Source: CAVUXJ01 sp963814975 (GTDB lineage: Bacteria; Acidobacteriota; Vicinamibacteria; Vicinamibacterales; CAVVIG01). From it: a DNA stretch of 64,000 bases. The notes under the pieces are model-generated. The model had not been told where the DNA came from. It was given only the letters and a program-made list of their open reading frames with translations, and did no database searches. The DNA is taken from the NCBI GenBank assembly GCA_963814975.1, contig CAWFFB010000013.1, forward strand, positions 80,774 to 144,773, in the 5' to 3' direction. The position numbers and the translations under genes were made by a program. Below are positions 56,270 to 64,000 of this stretch, piece after piece (position 1 is the first letter of the stretch; the number at the start of each line of letters is the position of its first letter).

Positions 56270-56921
56270 ATGGCGACGTTGCAGGGGGTTTATTCAGCTT
56301 CGGTCCTGGCCAATCACGATCCGGAGGGGCTGGCGCGGGTGCGCGTTCGTGTGTCGGGGCTTGCGGACACGGCCGGCGGTAACGGAGCTGTGGGCGCGAG
56401 TGGCCACGATGATGGCCGGCCGGAATCGCGGCGCTTGGTTCATGCCGGAGGTGGGCGACGAGGTGCTCGTCGCGTTCGAGCGCGGGGAGCTGCGCGTGCC
56501 GTACGTGATCGGCGCGCTGTGGAACGCGAAGGCGCCCCCGCCGGCGGGCACCGATGCCGCGAACGGCGTGAAGCTGATTCGGTCGCGCACCGGCGTCACG
56601 CTGCGCATCAGCGATGACACCAAGAACAACAGCCTGGTCATCGAGACTCCGGGCGGTCAGCGGATGACGCTCCAGGACGGCCCTGGCTCCGTCCGCATCG
56701 AGGACAGCAACGGCAACTCCGTCACGTTGACGACATCCGGCGTGACCGTCAACTCGGGCGCCCAAGTGACCATCAACGCGTCGACGGTGGAGGTCAACGC
56801 CAGCCTCGTGACCGTGAGCGCCGGCATGGTGCGCTTCAGCGGCGTGGTGCAGTGCGACACGCTGGTCAGCAACGCGGTCGTCAGCGCGAGCTATTCACCA
56901 GGGGCCGGCAATCAGATGTGA
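56270..56921 (+). pseudogene. Phage/eCIS baseplate assembly protein V (spike), one frameshift
   Basis: Start ATG 56270: MATLQGVYSASVLANHDPEG, LARVRVRVSGLADTA; after a one-base shift near 56380 the frame 56247-56921 continues AVTELWARVATMMAGRNRGA, PEVGDEVLVAFERGELRVPY and a repetitive beta-helix end (NSVTLTTSGVTVNSGAQVTI). This is a gpV/VgrG-like OB-fold followed by a needle-like beta-helix, ending ASYSPGAGNQM. Relatives sit in phage tails and extracellular contractile injection systems, but no sheath, tube, baseplate or tape-measure gene is in this window, so it is an orphan. Confidence 0.75.
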
Positions 56922-57359
56922 GTGAGGAGTCGCCCTCAGCGTGCGTCACCCCTTCGCCTGGGTCTTCGGCGCGAAGATCGGGAGGCGGCATGCGGCATCC
57001 CCGAGCTTGTCCAGCGCCTCACACATCGGGGCGCGTCGCGCGTGAACCGCACGGCCTTTCGGCCGGACGGCGTTGGGTGAGGACCCCCGATGGATAGAGT
57101 CGAAGGCAGCAACAGCCAGGAATACGCTGCAAATGCCGAGGTTGCGCCGGTGGAGACACAATTTGGCGGAAAGCCTGGAAATCGGGTCTCCACCCGACTG
57201 TGGCGACGGCTGGTGAGATCGGGTAGAATCCAACCGGATTTTGGTGCTAATCGGAAATGTCGGCTGAAGCGCTCGCCGGAGACTATCCCGGCCGATCGTC
57301 CGGCCGAAACCCATTGGGGACCCGAACCAAGAGAACGACGTGAGGAAAAGGAGAAAATT
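56922..57359. other. Intergenic region before the cytochrome gene
   Basis: About 440 bp. The frame of the downstream cytochrome extends to 57090 but the extension is polar and lacks a signal; the accepted start is GTG 57360. Antisense frames end near 56946 without domains. Confidence 0.35.
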
Positions 57360-58634
57360 GTGAAACCTCGCATCGGCACCATCGTCGTGGGCATTGTGTG
57401 TCTTGCACTCGGGGCCGCGATTCAACGCGGGTACGACAGCTGGCAGGCCACGGTCTCGCAATCTGCCAGCGCAGTGCCGTCGCCGGTGGAGACGCCGGAA
57501 CCGGCTGTCAAGGCGGTCGCGCCCATCTGGACGCCAGTCTCCGTCGAACGTTCGAAGATTAGCTACGCGAACCAGCCACTGTGGGCGTGGGGAGTAACCG
57601 AACCGCCGAAACCAGATGAGAAACAGGCAGTGCAGGGCGACCCGAATGCGCCGATCAACAATCGACTCGCGAGCATGACGCCCGACGAGTTGAATCGGAA
57701 ACGGCGAACCCGCGGCAGCAATCTCGAGTTTTCTTTTGCCGAGATTCGCAATATCAACGCCGACAACCCGGCCGGTGGTGGGAACGTGGTCGATTGGTTC
57801 CCGGACGATCATCCGAACCCGATGCCCGACATCATCAAGTACGGCCCGGCGGCACTCGGAAAGAATGGCCGCGCCTGCGGAAGCTGCCATCTCTCGGACG
57901 GCAGTGGTCGCCCGGAAAATGCCTCGCCGGCCGGCCTGCCGGCCGCATACATTGTCCGCCAGCTGAACGATTTCAAGAACGACCTCCGCCACAGCTCCGA
58001 CGCGCGGAAGGGGAACACGAACACGATGACGATGCTGGCGAAGGCGATGACCGACGAAGAGATGAAGCAGGCGGCCGAATACTTCTCCTCGGTCCCGTGG
58101 CGTCCTCATGTGCGGGTCGTCGAAACCAATCTCGTGCCGGCCACGCAGATTCAGGGTGAGCTGTTCATTCCTACCGGGGAAAAGGCGTCCGAGCCCATCG
58201 GGAATCGGATCATCGAGGTACCCACGGATGTGGAGGAGAACCAGGTTCTCCGCAGTTCGCGCGGCACCTGGATCGCTTACGTACCGGTGGGCGCGATCCG
58301 GAAGGGGAAGGAACTGGTCGCGAACGGCGGGATGAAGATCGTCAACGGCCAGATCGTCCAAGGCAAGACGACGGCCTGTGGTACGTGCCATGGGGAAGAT
58401 CTGCTGGGGGTCGCTCCCGATGTGCCGCCACTCGCCGGGCGGTCGCCAAGCTATCTCGCGCGTCAGATCTTCGACATCCAGCAGGGCGCGCGCAACGGCT
58501 CGAATTCCAACGTGACACTGATGAAGATGGTGGTCGACAAATTGACGGCCGAAGACATCATCAACATCACCGCGTATCTTGGGTCGCGGCCCGTTCCAAC
58601 TCCGGCGAACAACCAGCTGTTGACCCGCCGGTGA
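57360..58634 (+). CDS. Diheme c-type cytochrome
   Basis: 424 residues from GTG 57360 (KPRIGTIVVGIVCLALGAAI), with AAAGGAG 8 bases upstream. One N-terminal membrane anchor. Heme site one GRACGSCHLSDGSG (near residue 177) and heme site two TTACGTCHGEDLLG (near 342), each followed by the Met-type loops (AKAMTDEEMKQAAEYF; MKMVVDKLTAEDIINITAY). Two cytochrome c domains of roughly 100 residues each with a long linker. Periplasmic electron transfer; redox partner unknown. Intact. Confidence 0.88.
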   Translation: MKPRIGTIVVGIVCLALGAAIQRGYDSWQATVSQSASAVPSPVETPEPAVKAVAPIWTPVSVERSKISYANQPLWAWGVTEPPKPDEKQAVQGDPNAPINNRLASMTPDELNRKRRTRGSNLEFSFAEIRNINADNPAGGGNVVDWFPDDHPNPMPDIIKYGPAALGKNGRACGSCHLSDGSGRPENASPAGLPAAYIVRQLNDFKNDLRHSSDARKGNTNTMTMLAKAMTDEEMKQAAEYFSSVPWRPHVRVVETNLVPATQIQGELFIPTGEKASEPIGNRIIEVPTDVEENQVLRSSRGTWIAYVPVGAIRKGKELVANGGMKIVNGQIVQGKTTACGTCHGEDLLGVAPDVPPLAGRSPSYLARQIFDIQQGARNGSNSNVTLMKMVVDKLTAEDIINITAYLGSRPVPTPANNQLLTRR

Positions 58635-58924
58635 GCCTCGATTGTGCTGTCTCGAGAACTGTGAAAAGGCGTGGGTAGCTGCACGCCTCGCCGATAGGTC
58701 CTGTGTAGTCGTTCGCGCAGTGGCGAGTAGGCCCCGCTGGGCTTCAGTCGCCACTGCGCCATCACAGCAGGACGAATCCGTCCCCGCAGCGTTTCCCGCC
58801 CGTATAGCCCACGGCAAGACATCTTCCCTTTGTGGCACCGCAGGTGCGCGATGGTTTGAAATGGACAGCTGGCGTTCACGCATTGTCAGGTAACCCGAAA
58901 TCCGACTCCGAGAGGGAGGCATCC
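58635..58924. other. Intergenic region with a long hairpin
   Basis: About 290 bp, the leader of the VOC gene and the trailer of the cytochrome gene. Apart from the hairpin at 58715-58759 nothing is recognised. Confidence 0.3.
58715..58759. ncRNA. Strong extended hairpin (candidate structured RNA)
   Basis: A perfect 12-bp inverted repeat GCGCAGTGGCGA (58715-58726) and TCGCCACTGCGC (58748-58759). Inside it, AGGCCC and GGGCTT add a second 6-bp stem (one G-U pair) closing on CGCT. No T-run follows, so it is not a classical terminator. It lies 166 bp before the VOC gene start and 80 bp after the cytochrome stop. Confidence 0.45.
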
Positions 58925-59743
58925 GTGAAGACAAATGTATTCGTCGCCTTACTGTTGGCTTCGACGCTGACCGCAGGCACCGCGGCTGCACAACCGGCCC
59001 CGTTCAACCAGATCGGGGTGACCATGGGTCACTGGCACATCGTTTCGAAGGATGTGGAAGCCAACAAGAAACTCTTCCTTGCCATGGGCGGCAAGCTGTA
59101 CATGCCCGGCGGAAACCCGCTGATCATGTTCCCGGGGCTCTATATCAATTTGAACCTCGGCACCGAGAAAGGAGATGGCGCCACCCAGGGTTCGGTGGTG
59201 AACCATGTCGGCTTCATCGTCAACAACGTCCAGCAGCGGGTCGCGCAGTGGAAGGCTGCGGGCGTAACGGTGCTCCCCGGCGGCAACAACCGGCTGGACC
59301 AGGCTTTCGTCGTGACGCCGGACGGCGTGCGCATCGAAATCCTGGAAGACAAGACGCAGTCGATGCCGGTCCGCAACGAACATATCCATTTGTCGCTGAC
59401 TGAAGCGGAGATTCCCAAGGCTCAGGCTTGGTATGCGAAGACCTTCGGTGGGAAGGTGGGGACCCGCAACGACGCGCCGGTCGTGGACCTTCCAGGCGTA
59501 CAGGTCCGATTCGCCAAGGCCGACACGAAGCAGGCGCCGACTCGGGGGCGTGTGCTCGACCACATCGGCTTCGACGTGAAGGACCACGCAGCTTTCGTGA
59601 AGAAGATCGAGGCGGAAGGCATCAAGCTTGACGAACCGGTTCGCAAGACTCCCACCGGCAACATCATCACCTACATCACCGATCCCTGGGGTACCCGGGT
59701 CGAGATTGTCCAACGGGCACCGCTGGGGCCGCAGGAGCAATAA
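58925..59743 (+). CDS. Secreted VOC/glyoxalase-fold protein (two domains)
   Basis: 272 residues from GTG 58925 with GAGGGAGG before it; signal peptide FVALLLASTLTAGTAAAQ. Two VOC half-repeats: HWHIVSKDVEANKKLFLAMG and HVGFIVNNVQQRVAQWKAAG, DGVRIEILEDKTQ; then HIHLSLTEAEIPKAQAWYAK, HIGFDVKDHAAFVKKIEAEG and DPWGTRVEIVQ. His and Glu at the metal positions are kept, so a metal-dependent activity is possible, though it is exported. Possibly a lactoylglutathione-lyase-like or dioxygenase-like secreted protein. Intact. Confidence 0.85.
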   Translation: MKTNVFVALLLASTLTAGTAAAQPAPFNQIGVTMGHWHIVSKDVEANKKLFLAMGGKLYMPGGNPLIMFPGLYINLNLGTEKGDGATQGSVVNHVGFIVNNVQQRVAQWKAAGVTVLPGGNNRLDQAFVVTPDGVRIEILEDKTQSMPVRNEHIHLSLTEAEIPKAQAWYAKTFGGKVGTRNDAPVVDLPGVQVRFAKADTKQAPTRGRVLDHIGFDVKDHAAFVKKIEAEGIKLDEPVRKTPTGNIITYITDPWGTRVEIVQRAPLGPQEQ

Positions 59744-59819
59744 CCGTCGGCTGGGTCCACTAGCTTCCCGGTCGGCCATCGACATCGTCTTCCACGCCTC
59801 GGCGTTCCGGAGGAGCGGC

Positions 59820-60194
59820 GTGCCAGAGCCGACGCTCGCACAATTTGGCGGCCAGAAGTACATTTCGCTGGAGACGTTCAAGAAGAACGGCCAGGGAGTA
59901 CAGACGCCGGTCTGGTTTGTGCTGCACCAGAGCGCGTTCTACGTGTATACGGAAGCCGACTCGGGGAAGGTCAAGCGCATTCGAAACAATCCCCTGGTGC
60001 GCGTGGCGGTCTGCAACATCCGCGGCGACATCAAGGGCCCGTGGCTCGCGGCGTCGGCATCTCTCGTTGAAGGCGACGAGCGTCTCGCCGCAGACAAACT
60101 GCTCGACCGAAAGTATTTCCTGAAGATCGTCTTCAACTTTCTCACGAGGATCAACCGGCACAAGCGGGCGATGATCAAGATCGAGACGACGTGA
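59820..60194 (+). CDS. PPOX-class F420-dependent oxidoreductase-like protein
   Basis: 124 residues from GTG 59820, GGAGGAG 4 bases upstream. A split-barrel flavin/F420-binding fold: KYISLETFKKNGQGVQTPVW, FVLHQSAFYVYTEADSGKVK, RIRNNPLVRVAVCNIRGDIK and GPWLAASASLVEG. Relatives reduce small substrates with F420 or FMN. The frame upstream to 59628 is antisense-like and unlikely. A decayed copy of the N-terminal half lies at 43102. Intact. Confidence 0.82.
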   Translation: MPEPTLAQFGGQKYISLETFKKNGQGVQTPVWFVLHQSAFYVYTEADSGKVKRIRNNPLVRVAVCNIRGDIKGPWLAASASLVEGDERLAADKLLDRKYFLKIVFNFLTRINRHKRAMIKIETT

Positions 60195-60446
60195 TCGGTA
60201 AACCTGTCGCCTGTCGAAGAATCCGAGCCACAATCAATGTCAACTGGGGACAAGGCAGTCCCGGCGGGGATCGGGGGGTGTGGGGTCGATTAGGACTCCG
60301 GTTTGTACGGATGGTCCCGAAGGAGCACGACTCCCTCTGAATGCTCCGAGATGTGCCGATATTTCATCGGGTCCTTCCGCGCGGCTTGAAGTTCACGCCA
60401 CAGTTGCTGCACCAGGCAAGAGGTTGAGCGCGGTCAACGCAGTGGA
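60195..60446. other. Intergenic region
   Basis: About 250 bp, no supported gene, no clear terminator. Confidence 0.25.
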
Positions 60447-60728
60447 TTATCCGGCATGGCCGATATCAACGAGTTGTCGCTCCTCGGAACCGTCGCAGTT
60501 GGCCGGACGGTATTCGGGAAGGGCGGCGTTGGGATTCAGGAACACCCGATGCATCGCGCCCGCCAATCGACACGCGGCATTCAATGCGTCGATGCATTCG
60601 GCGTGCGAGCCGAGAAACTCGAGGATGTCGCTATCCGCCACTTTTCGACTCATCGCATAGTGATCGGCGACAGCCGTAATGACAATGTCTCCGGCGAGAA
60701 TGTGCCGATCACCGTTGGCGCGCGTCAT
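60447..60728 (-). CDS. Conserved-looking hypothetical protein
   Basis: 93 residues: MTRANGDRHILAGDIVITAV, ADHYAMSRKVADSDILEFLG, then a Cys-containing helix (AECIDALNAACRLAGAMHRV) and FLNPNAALPEY at the end. Resembles small DUF2188-like or sensor-associated proteins, but I cannot assign a family. Its ATG directly follows the TAG of the upstream small frame (TAG-ATG at 60726-60731), a coupling that supports both. Confidence 0.5.
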   Translation of the reverse strand: MTRANGDRHILAGDIVITAVADHYAMSRKVADSDILEFLGSHAECIDALNAACRLAGAMHRVFLNPNAALPEYRPANCDGSEERQLVDIGHAG

Positions 60729-60941
60729 CTATCCGGCTTTGCGGTGTGGCGTAGGCCTGATGGCCGCGTGAGTGCGTTTCGCACGCTTGATTCTGGCATT
60801 GAGATCTCGCAACGCTTGCCGACCATTGCGGAGAGTCGTCGTGGCGGCGGTCAACAATATTCTGAGGCCCGATTGGGTCAGCAACCCTCGCTCAATGTGC
60901 AGTGTCAGGCGTCTGACCTCCGTGCGATCGACAATCCGCAT
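60729..60941 (-). CDS. Small basic hypothetical protein
   Basis: 70 residues, rich in Arg: MRIVDRTEVRRLTLHIERGL and GRQALRDLNARIKRAKRTHA, a likely helical protein. It abuts the following gene (TAG-ATG). No family and no strong ribosome site; chance ORF is possible. Confidence 0.35.
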   Translation of the reverse strand: MRIVDRTEVRRLTLHIERGLLTQSGLRILLTAATTTLRNGRQALRDLNARIKRAKRTHAAIRPTPHRKAG

Positions 60942-61048
60942 GTTGGAAGGGACGATAGCATCGGAGGCCAGATTCTGGTGTTCAAAAGCGGACAGGGCGA
61001 ACAGGCTGCCGACCCGTCGACCCTCCTTCGCAGGTATAATTCCGCGCG

Positions 61049-62809
61049 ATGCGCCACTCCGCGTCTTGGCTCCTCGGCTTGGCGCTGGCCTGCGGCTTCT
61101 GGTCGATGCGCCTCAGCGGTCAGCCCCAGGATTCTGGCGCGCCCCACCTGGTCACGCTGTCCATCGTCGGGACGACCGATCTGCACGGGTTCGTCTTCCC
61201 CAGAAACGGGCGCGGTGGACTGGCGGTTCTCGCCGGGTTTCTCAACAACCTGCGCGCAGCCAGGAAGGCGGACGGCGGTGCGGTGCTGTTGCTCGATTCC
61301 GGCGATACGTTCCAGGGGGGCATCGAATCCAATCTCAGTGAAGGCGCGTTGGTCGTCGACGCCTACAACGCCATGGGGTACGCTGCCGCGGCCATCGGCA
61401 ACCACGAGTTCGACTTCGGGCCCGTGGACGCTCCCGGGGCGCGGCAAATGCTCACTGGTGACCCTCGAGGTGCCCTGAAAGCTCGCGCGGCCCAGGCGGA
61501 GTACCCGTTTCTTGCGGCGAACCTGATTGACGACCGCACCGACCGGCCAGTGGACTGGCCCAATGTCCGGCCATCGGTCATTGTTGATGCCGCCGGCGTC
61601 AAGGTCGGCATCGTCGGCGTGATGACGATTGACGCGCTGCGCGCGACGCTTCCTGTGAACGTGCATGGACTTCGTGTCGCGCCGCTTGCGCCGACGATCA
61701 TCGCCGAAGCATCGAAGCTGCGGGCCGCGGGCGCCGAAGTGGTCGTCGTCACGGCCCACGCCGGCGGTGCCTGCGCGCGGTTTCAACAACCCGCCGACCT
61801 GGTCTGGTGCGACCCCTCGTCGGAGATCTTCTCGGTGGCGAGAAGTCTCCCGAAAGGATTGGTCGACGTCATCACGGCAGGGCACACGCACGACGCCGTT
61901 GGGCACCAGGTAGAAGGCATCGCCATCGTTCAGGGCTACGCTTTGGGCCGTGCATTCGGGCGGGCAGACGTCGTATTCGATCGCGACGCCCGCCGCGTGG
62001 TCAGCACGACCGTGTTCGCCCCACGAGATGTGTGCGCCCGCCAGGACCCCGAGACGCTCGGTTGTGAACCCGTCGGGCCGTCCGCGCCGCCCCTGTCGCC
62101 AACGCACTACGAAGGCCGGTCTGTGACTCCTGATTCCGCAGTGGTCGCCGCGATGGCTCCGGCGCTCCAGCGCGTGCGCGACCTGCAGGCGATGCCGATC
62201 GGCGTATTCGTGGCCACGCCCGTCGGGCGAGACGGGGACATGGAATCGCCCCTCGGCAATCTCTTCGCCGACGCGCTGCGCGAGGCGGTCGCGGGGGCCG
62301 ACGTGGCCATCAACAACAACGCGAGAGGCGGCCTGCGGACCGATATCCCCGGCGGTGCGTTGACGTTTGGACGGCTCTACGACGTCTTCCCCTTCGATAA
62401 CCGGCTGGTGCGGCTGACGCTCACGGGCGCCGAGCTCCGCCGTGTGTTCGCGGACGAGATTCGTCGAAAACGGCGAGGGGCTCTCGGGATTTCCGGTGTC
62501 CTCGTCAAGGCTGGCTGCTCCGCGGACGGCCTCGAGGTGAAGTTGTTCCACGCGACAGGCCGTTCAATCGGAGCCGACGAACGGGTGGTCGTCGTGGCGA
62601 TGGACTCGCTCGTGTCAGGACTGATCTTCGCGACGGTGCCCCCGCCCGCCGGCTTCAGTGTGCCCGTGGATGCGCCCCTCGTCAGAGAAGTCGTAGAAGA
62701 CTGGCTGCGACGGCGCGGAGGCCAGCTCGACCCCGGGCAGTTCGTCGACCCGGACCACCGTCGCTGGGAATTGCCAGAAATCGTCCAGTTCGAGTGCGCC
62801 GGCCTCTGA
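61049..62809 (+). CDS. 5'-nucleotidase/bifunctional metallophosphatase (UshA-like)
   Basis: 586 residues. Signal peptide (SWLLGLALACGFWSMRLSGQ). Metallophosphatase core: GTTDLHGFVFPRNGRGGLAV (D-x-H), LLLDSGDTFQGG (GD), AAIGNHEFDFGPVD (GNHE), VVVVTAHAGG and VITAGHTHDAVGH (GHxH). The C-terminal 5_nucleotid_C domain follows (GNLFADALREAVAGADVAIN, NNARGGLRTDIPGGALTFGR) with a conserved YDVFPFDN. A periplasmic phosphatase that dephosphorylates nucleotides or UDP-sugars. Start ATG 61049; intact. Isolated gene. Confidence 0.93.
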   Translation: MRHSASWLLGLALACGFWSMRLSGQPQDSGAPHLVTLSIVGTTDLHGFVFPRNGRGGLAVLAGFLNNLRAARKADGGAVLLLDSGDTFQGGIESNLSEGALVVDAYNAMGYAAAAIGNHEFDFGPVDAPGARQMLTGDPRGALKARAAQAEYPFLAANLIDDRTDRPVDWPNVRPSVIVDAAGVKVGIVGVMTIDALRATLPVNVHGLRVAPLAPTIIAEASKLRAAGAEVVVVTAHAGGACARFQQPADLVWCDPSSEIFSVARSLPKGLVDVITAGHTHDAVGHQVEGIAIVQGYALGRAFGRADVVFDRDARRVVSTTVFAPRDVCARQDPETLGCEPVGPSAPPLSPTHYEGRSVTPDSAVVAAMAPALQRVRDLQAMPIGVFVATPVGRDGDMESPLGNLFADALREAVAGADVAINNNARGGLRTDIPGGALTFGRLYDVFPFDNRLVRLTLTGAELRRVFADEIRRKRRGALGISGVLVKAGCSADGLEVKLFHATGRSIGADERVVVVAMDSLVSGLIFATVPPPAGFSVPVDAPLVREVVEDWLRRRGGQLDPGQFVDPDHRRWELPEIVQFECAGL

Positions 62810-63052
62810 GTGTTTCCGACATCACACCGATTCGCCCACCCGAAACTCCGCGGTCCGAGTCCAGGTCCACGACCTGACTCTTTTTCGGGTGCCCTCGGAG
62901 TTCCGCAGAGCGGCCTCGATGTTCGGACGCGGTGCCGAGCTTGCCGGCCCCAGGCCGATCGCCAGCCAGCACGTCGTGCACGTGCCATCGCCCCTTCGTA
63001 ATCCAACGCCACTCGAAGGGACCGGGACCCGATGCGGAGCGTTCTTTCCCCC

Positions 63053-63082
63053 TTGACACCCCCGCGCCAACCGGCGTATAAA
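63053..63082 (+). promoter_or_regulatory. Sigma-70-type promoter of the ArsR/AHSA1 pair
   Basis: Near-consensus TTGACA (63053-63058), then 18 bp, then TATAAA (63077-63082), or GTATAA with a 17-bp spacer. It is 35 bp before ATG 63117. Confidence 0.65.
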
Positions 63083-63097
63083 ACCAATGAGTTAATT

Positions 63098-63109
63098 AAC
63101 CTAATGGTT
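63098..63109. promoter_or_regulatory. ArsR-type operator
   Basis: AACC-TAAT-GGTT, a dyad in an AT-rich stretch just downstream of the -10 box and overlapping the likely transcription start; the flanking TTAATTAA palindrome (63092-63099) extends it. Position fits autorepression. Confidence 0.5.
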
Positions 63110-63116
63110 TAGTAAG

Positions 63117-63479
63117 ATGGTAGCTGATCAGTTGAGCATGACGTTTTCGGCGCTGTCGGACCCGACCCGCCGAGCGATTCTCGGGCGGCTGCTTTCGGGC
63201 GAGCGGTCGGTCACCGAGCTCGCTGAGCCCTTCGACATGAGCCTGCCCGCTGTGTCGAAGCACCTTCAGGTGCTCGAACGGGCGGGGCTCATCACCCGGA
63301 CACGGGATGCGCAGTGGCGGCGCTGCCACATCGAGGCTGGCCCATTGAAGGAGGTCGCGGATTGGACCGAGCACTACCGTCATGTCTGGGAGGCGCGGCT
63401 CGATCGATTGGATGTCTACCTACAACACATGAAAGCGAAGGAGGGGAAAGGTCATGGTCGTAAGCAGCGCGGCAAATAG
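63117..63479 (+). CDS. ArsR-family transcriptional regulator
   Basis: 120 residues with a winged helix: FSALSDPTRRAILGRLLSGE, SVTELAEPFDMSLPAVSKHL, QVLERAGLITRTRDAQWRRC. It lacks the usual CxC metal site of ArsR/SmtB, so like many ArsR-AHSA1 pairs it probably senses something other than arsenic. Start ATG 63117 after a strong promoter. Overlaps the next gene by 26 bp, a coupled operon. Probably represses its own promoter through the AACC-TAAT-GGTT site. Confidence 0.9.
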   Translation: MVADQLSMTFSALSDPTRRAILGRLLSGERSVTELAEPFDMSLPAVSKHLQVLERAGLITRTRDAQWRRCHIEAGPLKEVADWTEHYRHVWEARLDRLDVYLQHMKAKEGKGHGRKQRGK

Positions 63480-63957
63480 CGACAGCTTCAAGGTGACGAC
63501 ACCGTCGGACCAGGAGATCCGGATGACGCGGCTGTTCGATGCGCCGAGGAGTCTCGTGTTCGAGGCGATGACGGAGCCCGAGCACGTGAGGAGGTGGTGG
63601 GGCTGTCTCGGCGAGGGCTACTCGGTGCCTGTCTGTGAGATCGACCTCCGTCCTGGCGGGGCATGGCGCTTCGTCAACCGCCACCCGCATGGCGAGGCCG
63701 CTTTTCATGGCGAGTATCGGGAGATCGCGCCGCCAAGCCGACTCGTATTTACCGAGATCTTCGAGGAGTTTCCCGACACCGTATCGGTGGTGACCGCGGA
63801 ATTCACCGAGGAGGGCGGCAAGACGCGACTGATCGTGACGGCTCGGTATCCGTCGCTCGACGTGCGCGATGCCGTCGTCGCATCCGGCATGGCCAGCGGC
63901 GCAGCGATCAGCTACGATCGCCTCGAGGATCTCGTCATTGAGCTGCAGCGATCCTGA
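63454..63957 (+). CDS. AHSA1/SRPBCC-domain protein
   Basis: 167 residues: IRMTRLFDAPRSLVFEAMTE, HVRRWWGCLGEGYSVPVCEI, GGAWRFVNRHPHGEAAFHGE and RLVFTEIFEEFPDTVSVVTA, a helix-grip SRPBCC fold with a hydrophobic cavity. In ArsR-AHSA1 operons the AHSA1 partner is thought to bind a ligand or handle stress; the ligand is unknown. ATG 63454 overlaps the arsR end by 26 bp. Intact. Confidence 0.9.
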   Translation: MVVSSAANSDSFKVTTPSDQEIRMTRLFDAPRSLVFEAMTEPEHVRRWWGCLGEGYSVPVCEIDLRPGGAWRFVNRHPHGEAAFHGEYREIAPPSRLVFTEIFEEFPDTVSVVTAEFTEEGGKTRLIVTARYPSLDVRDAVVASGMASGAAISYDRLEDLVIELQRS

Positions 63958-64000
63958 CCTCGTTCCCCCGATCGTCGTGCGGCTTCCACTCCATGACCTG

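Larger units (their letters stand above)
62810..63116. other. Intergenic region with the arsR promoter
   Basis: About 307 bp. The right end carries a strong promoter and operator. Short frames elsewhere are not supported. Confidence 0.35.

Noticed and set aside
57090..57359. N-terminal extension of the diheme cytochrome from ATG 57090
   Set aside because: Polar and Arg-rich, without signal; GTG 57360 has a good ribosome site and begins directly with the membrane anchor.
56946..58991. 681-residue minus-strand frame over the diheme cytochrome
   Set aside because: Shadow of the CXXCH-containing cytochrome on the plus strand; no ribosome site or domain.
60905..62551. 548-residue minus-strand frame over the 5'-nucleotidase gene
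   Set aside because: Shadow frame; the plus strand shows all metallophosphatase motifs and a signal peptide.
1..64000. tRNA, rRNA and CRISPR arrays
   Set aside because: No T-arm/anticodon-arm patterns, rRNA cores or regularly spaced short repeats were seen; the only tandem repeat is the 93-bp pair.

Overview
The window is a 64 kb piece of a high-GC bacterial chromosome. The gene content suggests a soil or sediment Acidobacteriota, possibly a Vicinamibacteria-type lineage. The basis is a PEP-CTERM protein, a DUF1552 protein beside an ankyrin protein, several secreted diheme c-type cytochromes, TonB-receptor-like and ankyrin genes, many HAE1/Cus-type RND pumps, and an ECF sigma factor with a Cys-rich tail. 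This is inference from family distribution; no rRNA, tRNA or strong phylogenetic marker other than gltX is present. I found no CRISPR array, rRNA or tRNA.

Layout. 0-3 kb: a cytoplasmic three-PAS histidine kinase and a receiver-MEDS response regulator. 3.1-4.7 kb: an 834-bp rearranged IS701-type element beside a broken outer-membrane barrel gene. 4.8-7.8 kb: patatin-like phospholipase, a small acidic protein and a PEP-CTERM protein. 8.1-17.8 kb: a minus-strand copper/silver operon read as YHS protein, CopA-type P1B ATPase (broken), two small secreted His/Cys-rich proteins, CusA (with a C-terminal YtkA/FixH-like domain), TolC-type channel (frameshifted) and CusB (with a cupredoxin-like C-terminus in another frame). 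18-19.8 kb: a lipoprotein, a CorE-like ECF sigma factor with a C-terminal CxxC tail (a plausible metal sensor) and a membrane protein. 20.5-24.4 kb: gltX, a degenerate sigma-54-activator-like protein and a eukaryotic-type protein kinase.

24.4-32.3 kb is an accessory stretch rich in small ORFs and broken genes: tandem zinc-finger-like repeats, an acyltransferase-3/SGNH protein, an overlapping HNH endonuclease/SAM methyltransferase pair, an amidase relic and a class 3 lipase. 32.6-39.8 kb: a second tripartite RND pump (TolC-MFP-RND) divergent from an AraC regulator whose promoter and 5' end are duplicated in inverted orientation downstream. 40-42.7 kb: Tat-exported DsrE-like protein, diheme cytochrome with an in-frame stop, DinB protein. 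43-47 kb: a broken DUF4062/NB-ARC/WD40 STAND NTPase next to a rhomboid protease, the best candidate for a defence-type locus. 47-64 kb: ankyrin and DUF1552 pieces, secreted proteins, cytochromes, a TonB-receptor-like barrel, serine hydrolase, an orphan baseplate-V spike protein, VOC and F420/PPOX-type proteins, 5'-nucleotidase, and an ArsR/AHSA1 pair with a clear promoter and operator.

Two features run through the whole window. First, about fifteen otherwise recognisable genes carry frameshifts, in-frame stops or internal deletions; some look like single-base sequencing indels, others (CopA, STAND, the 55.7 kb fragment) involve missing segments and look like real decay. Second, at least four genes have a decayed second copy elsewhere in the window (AraC 5' end, F420/PPOX protein, ankyrin 3' end, carboxypeptidase-regulatory-like protein).
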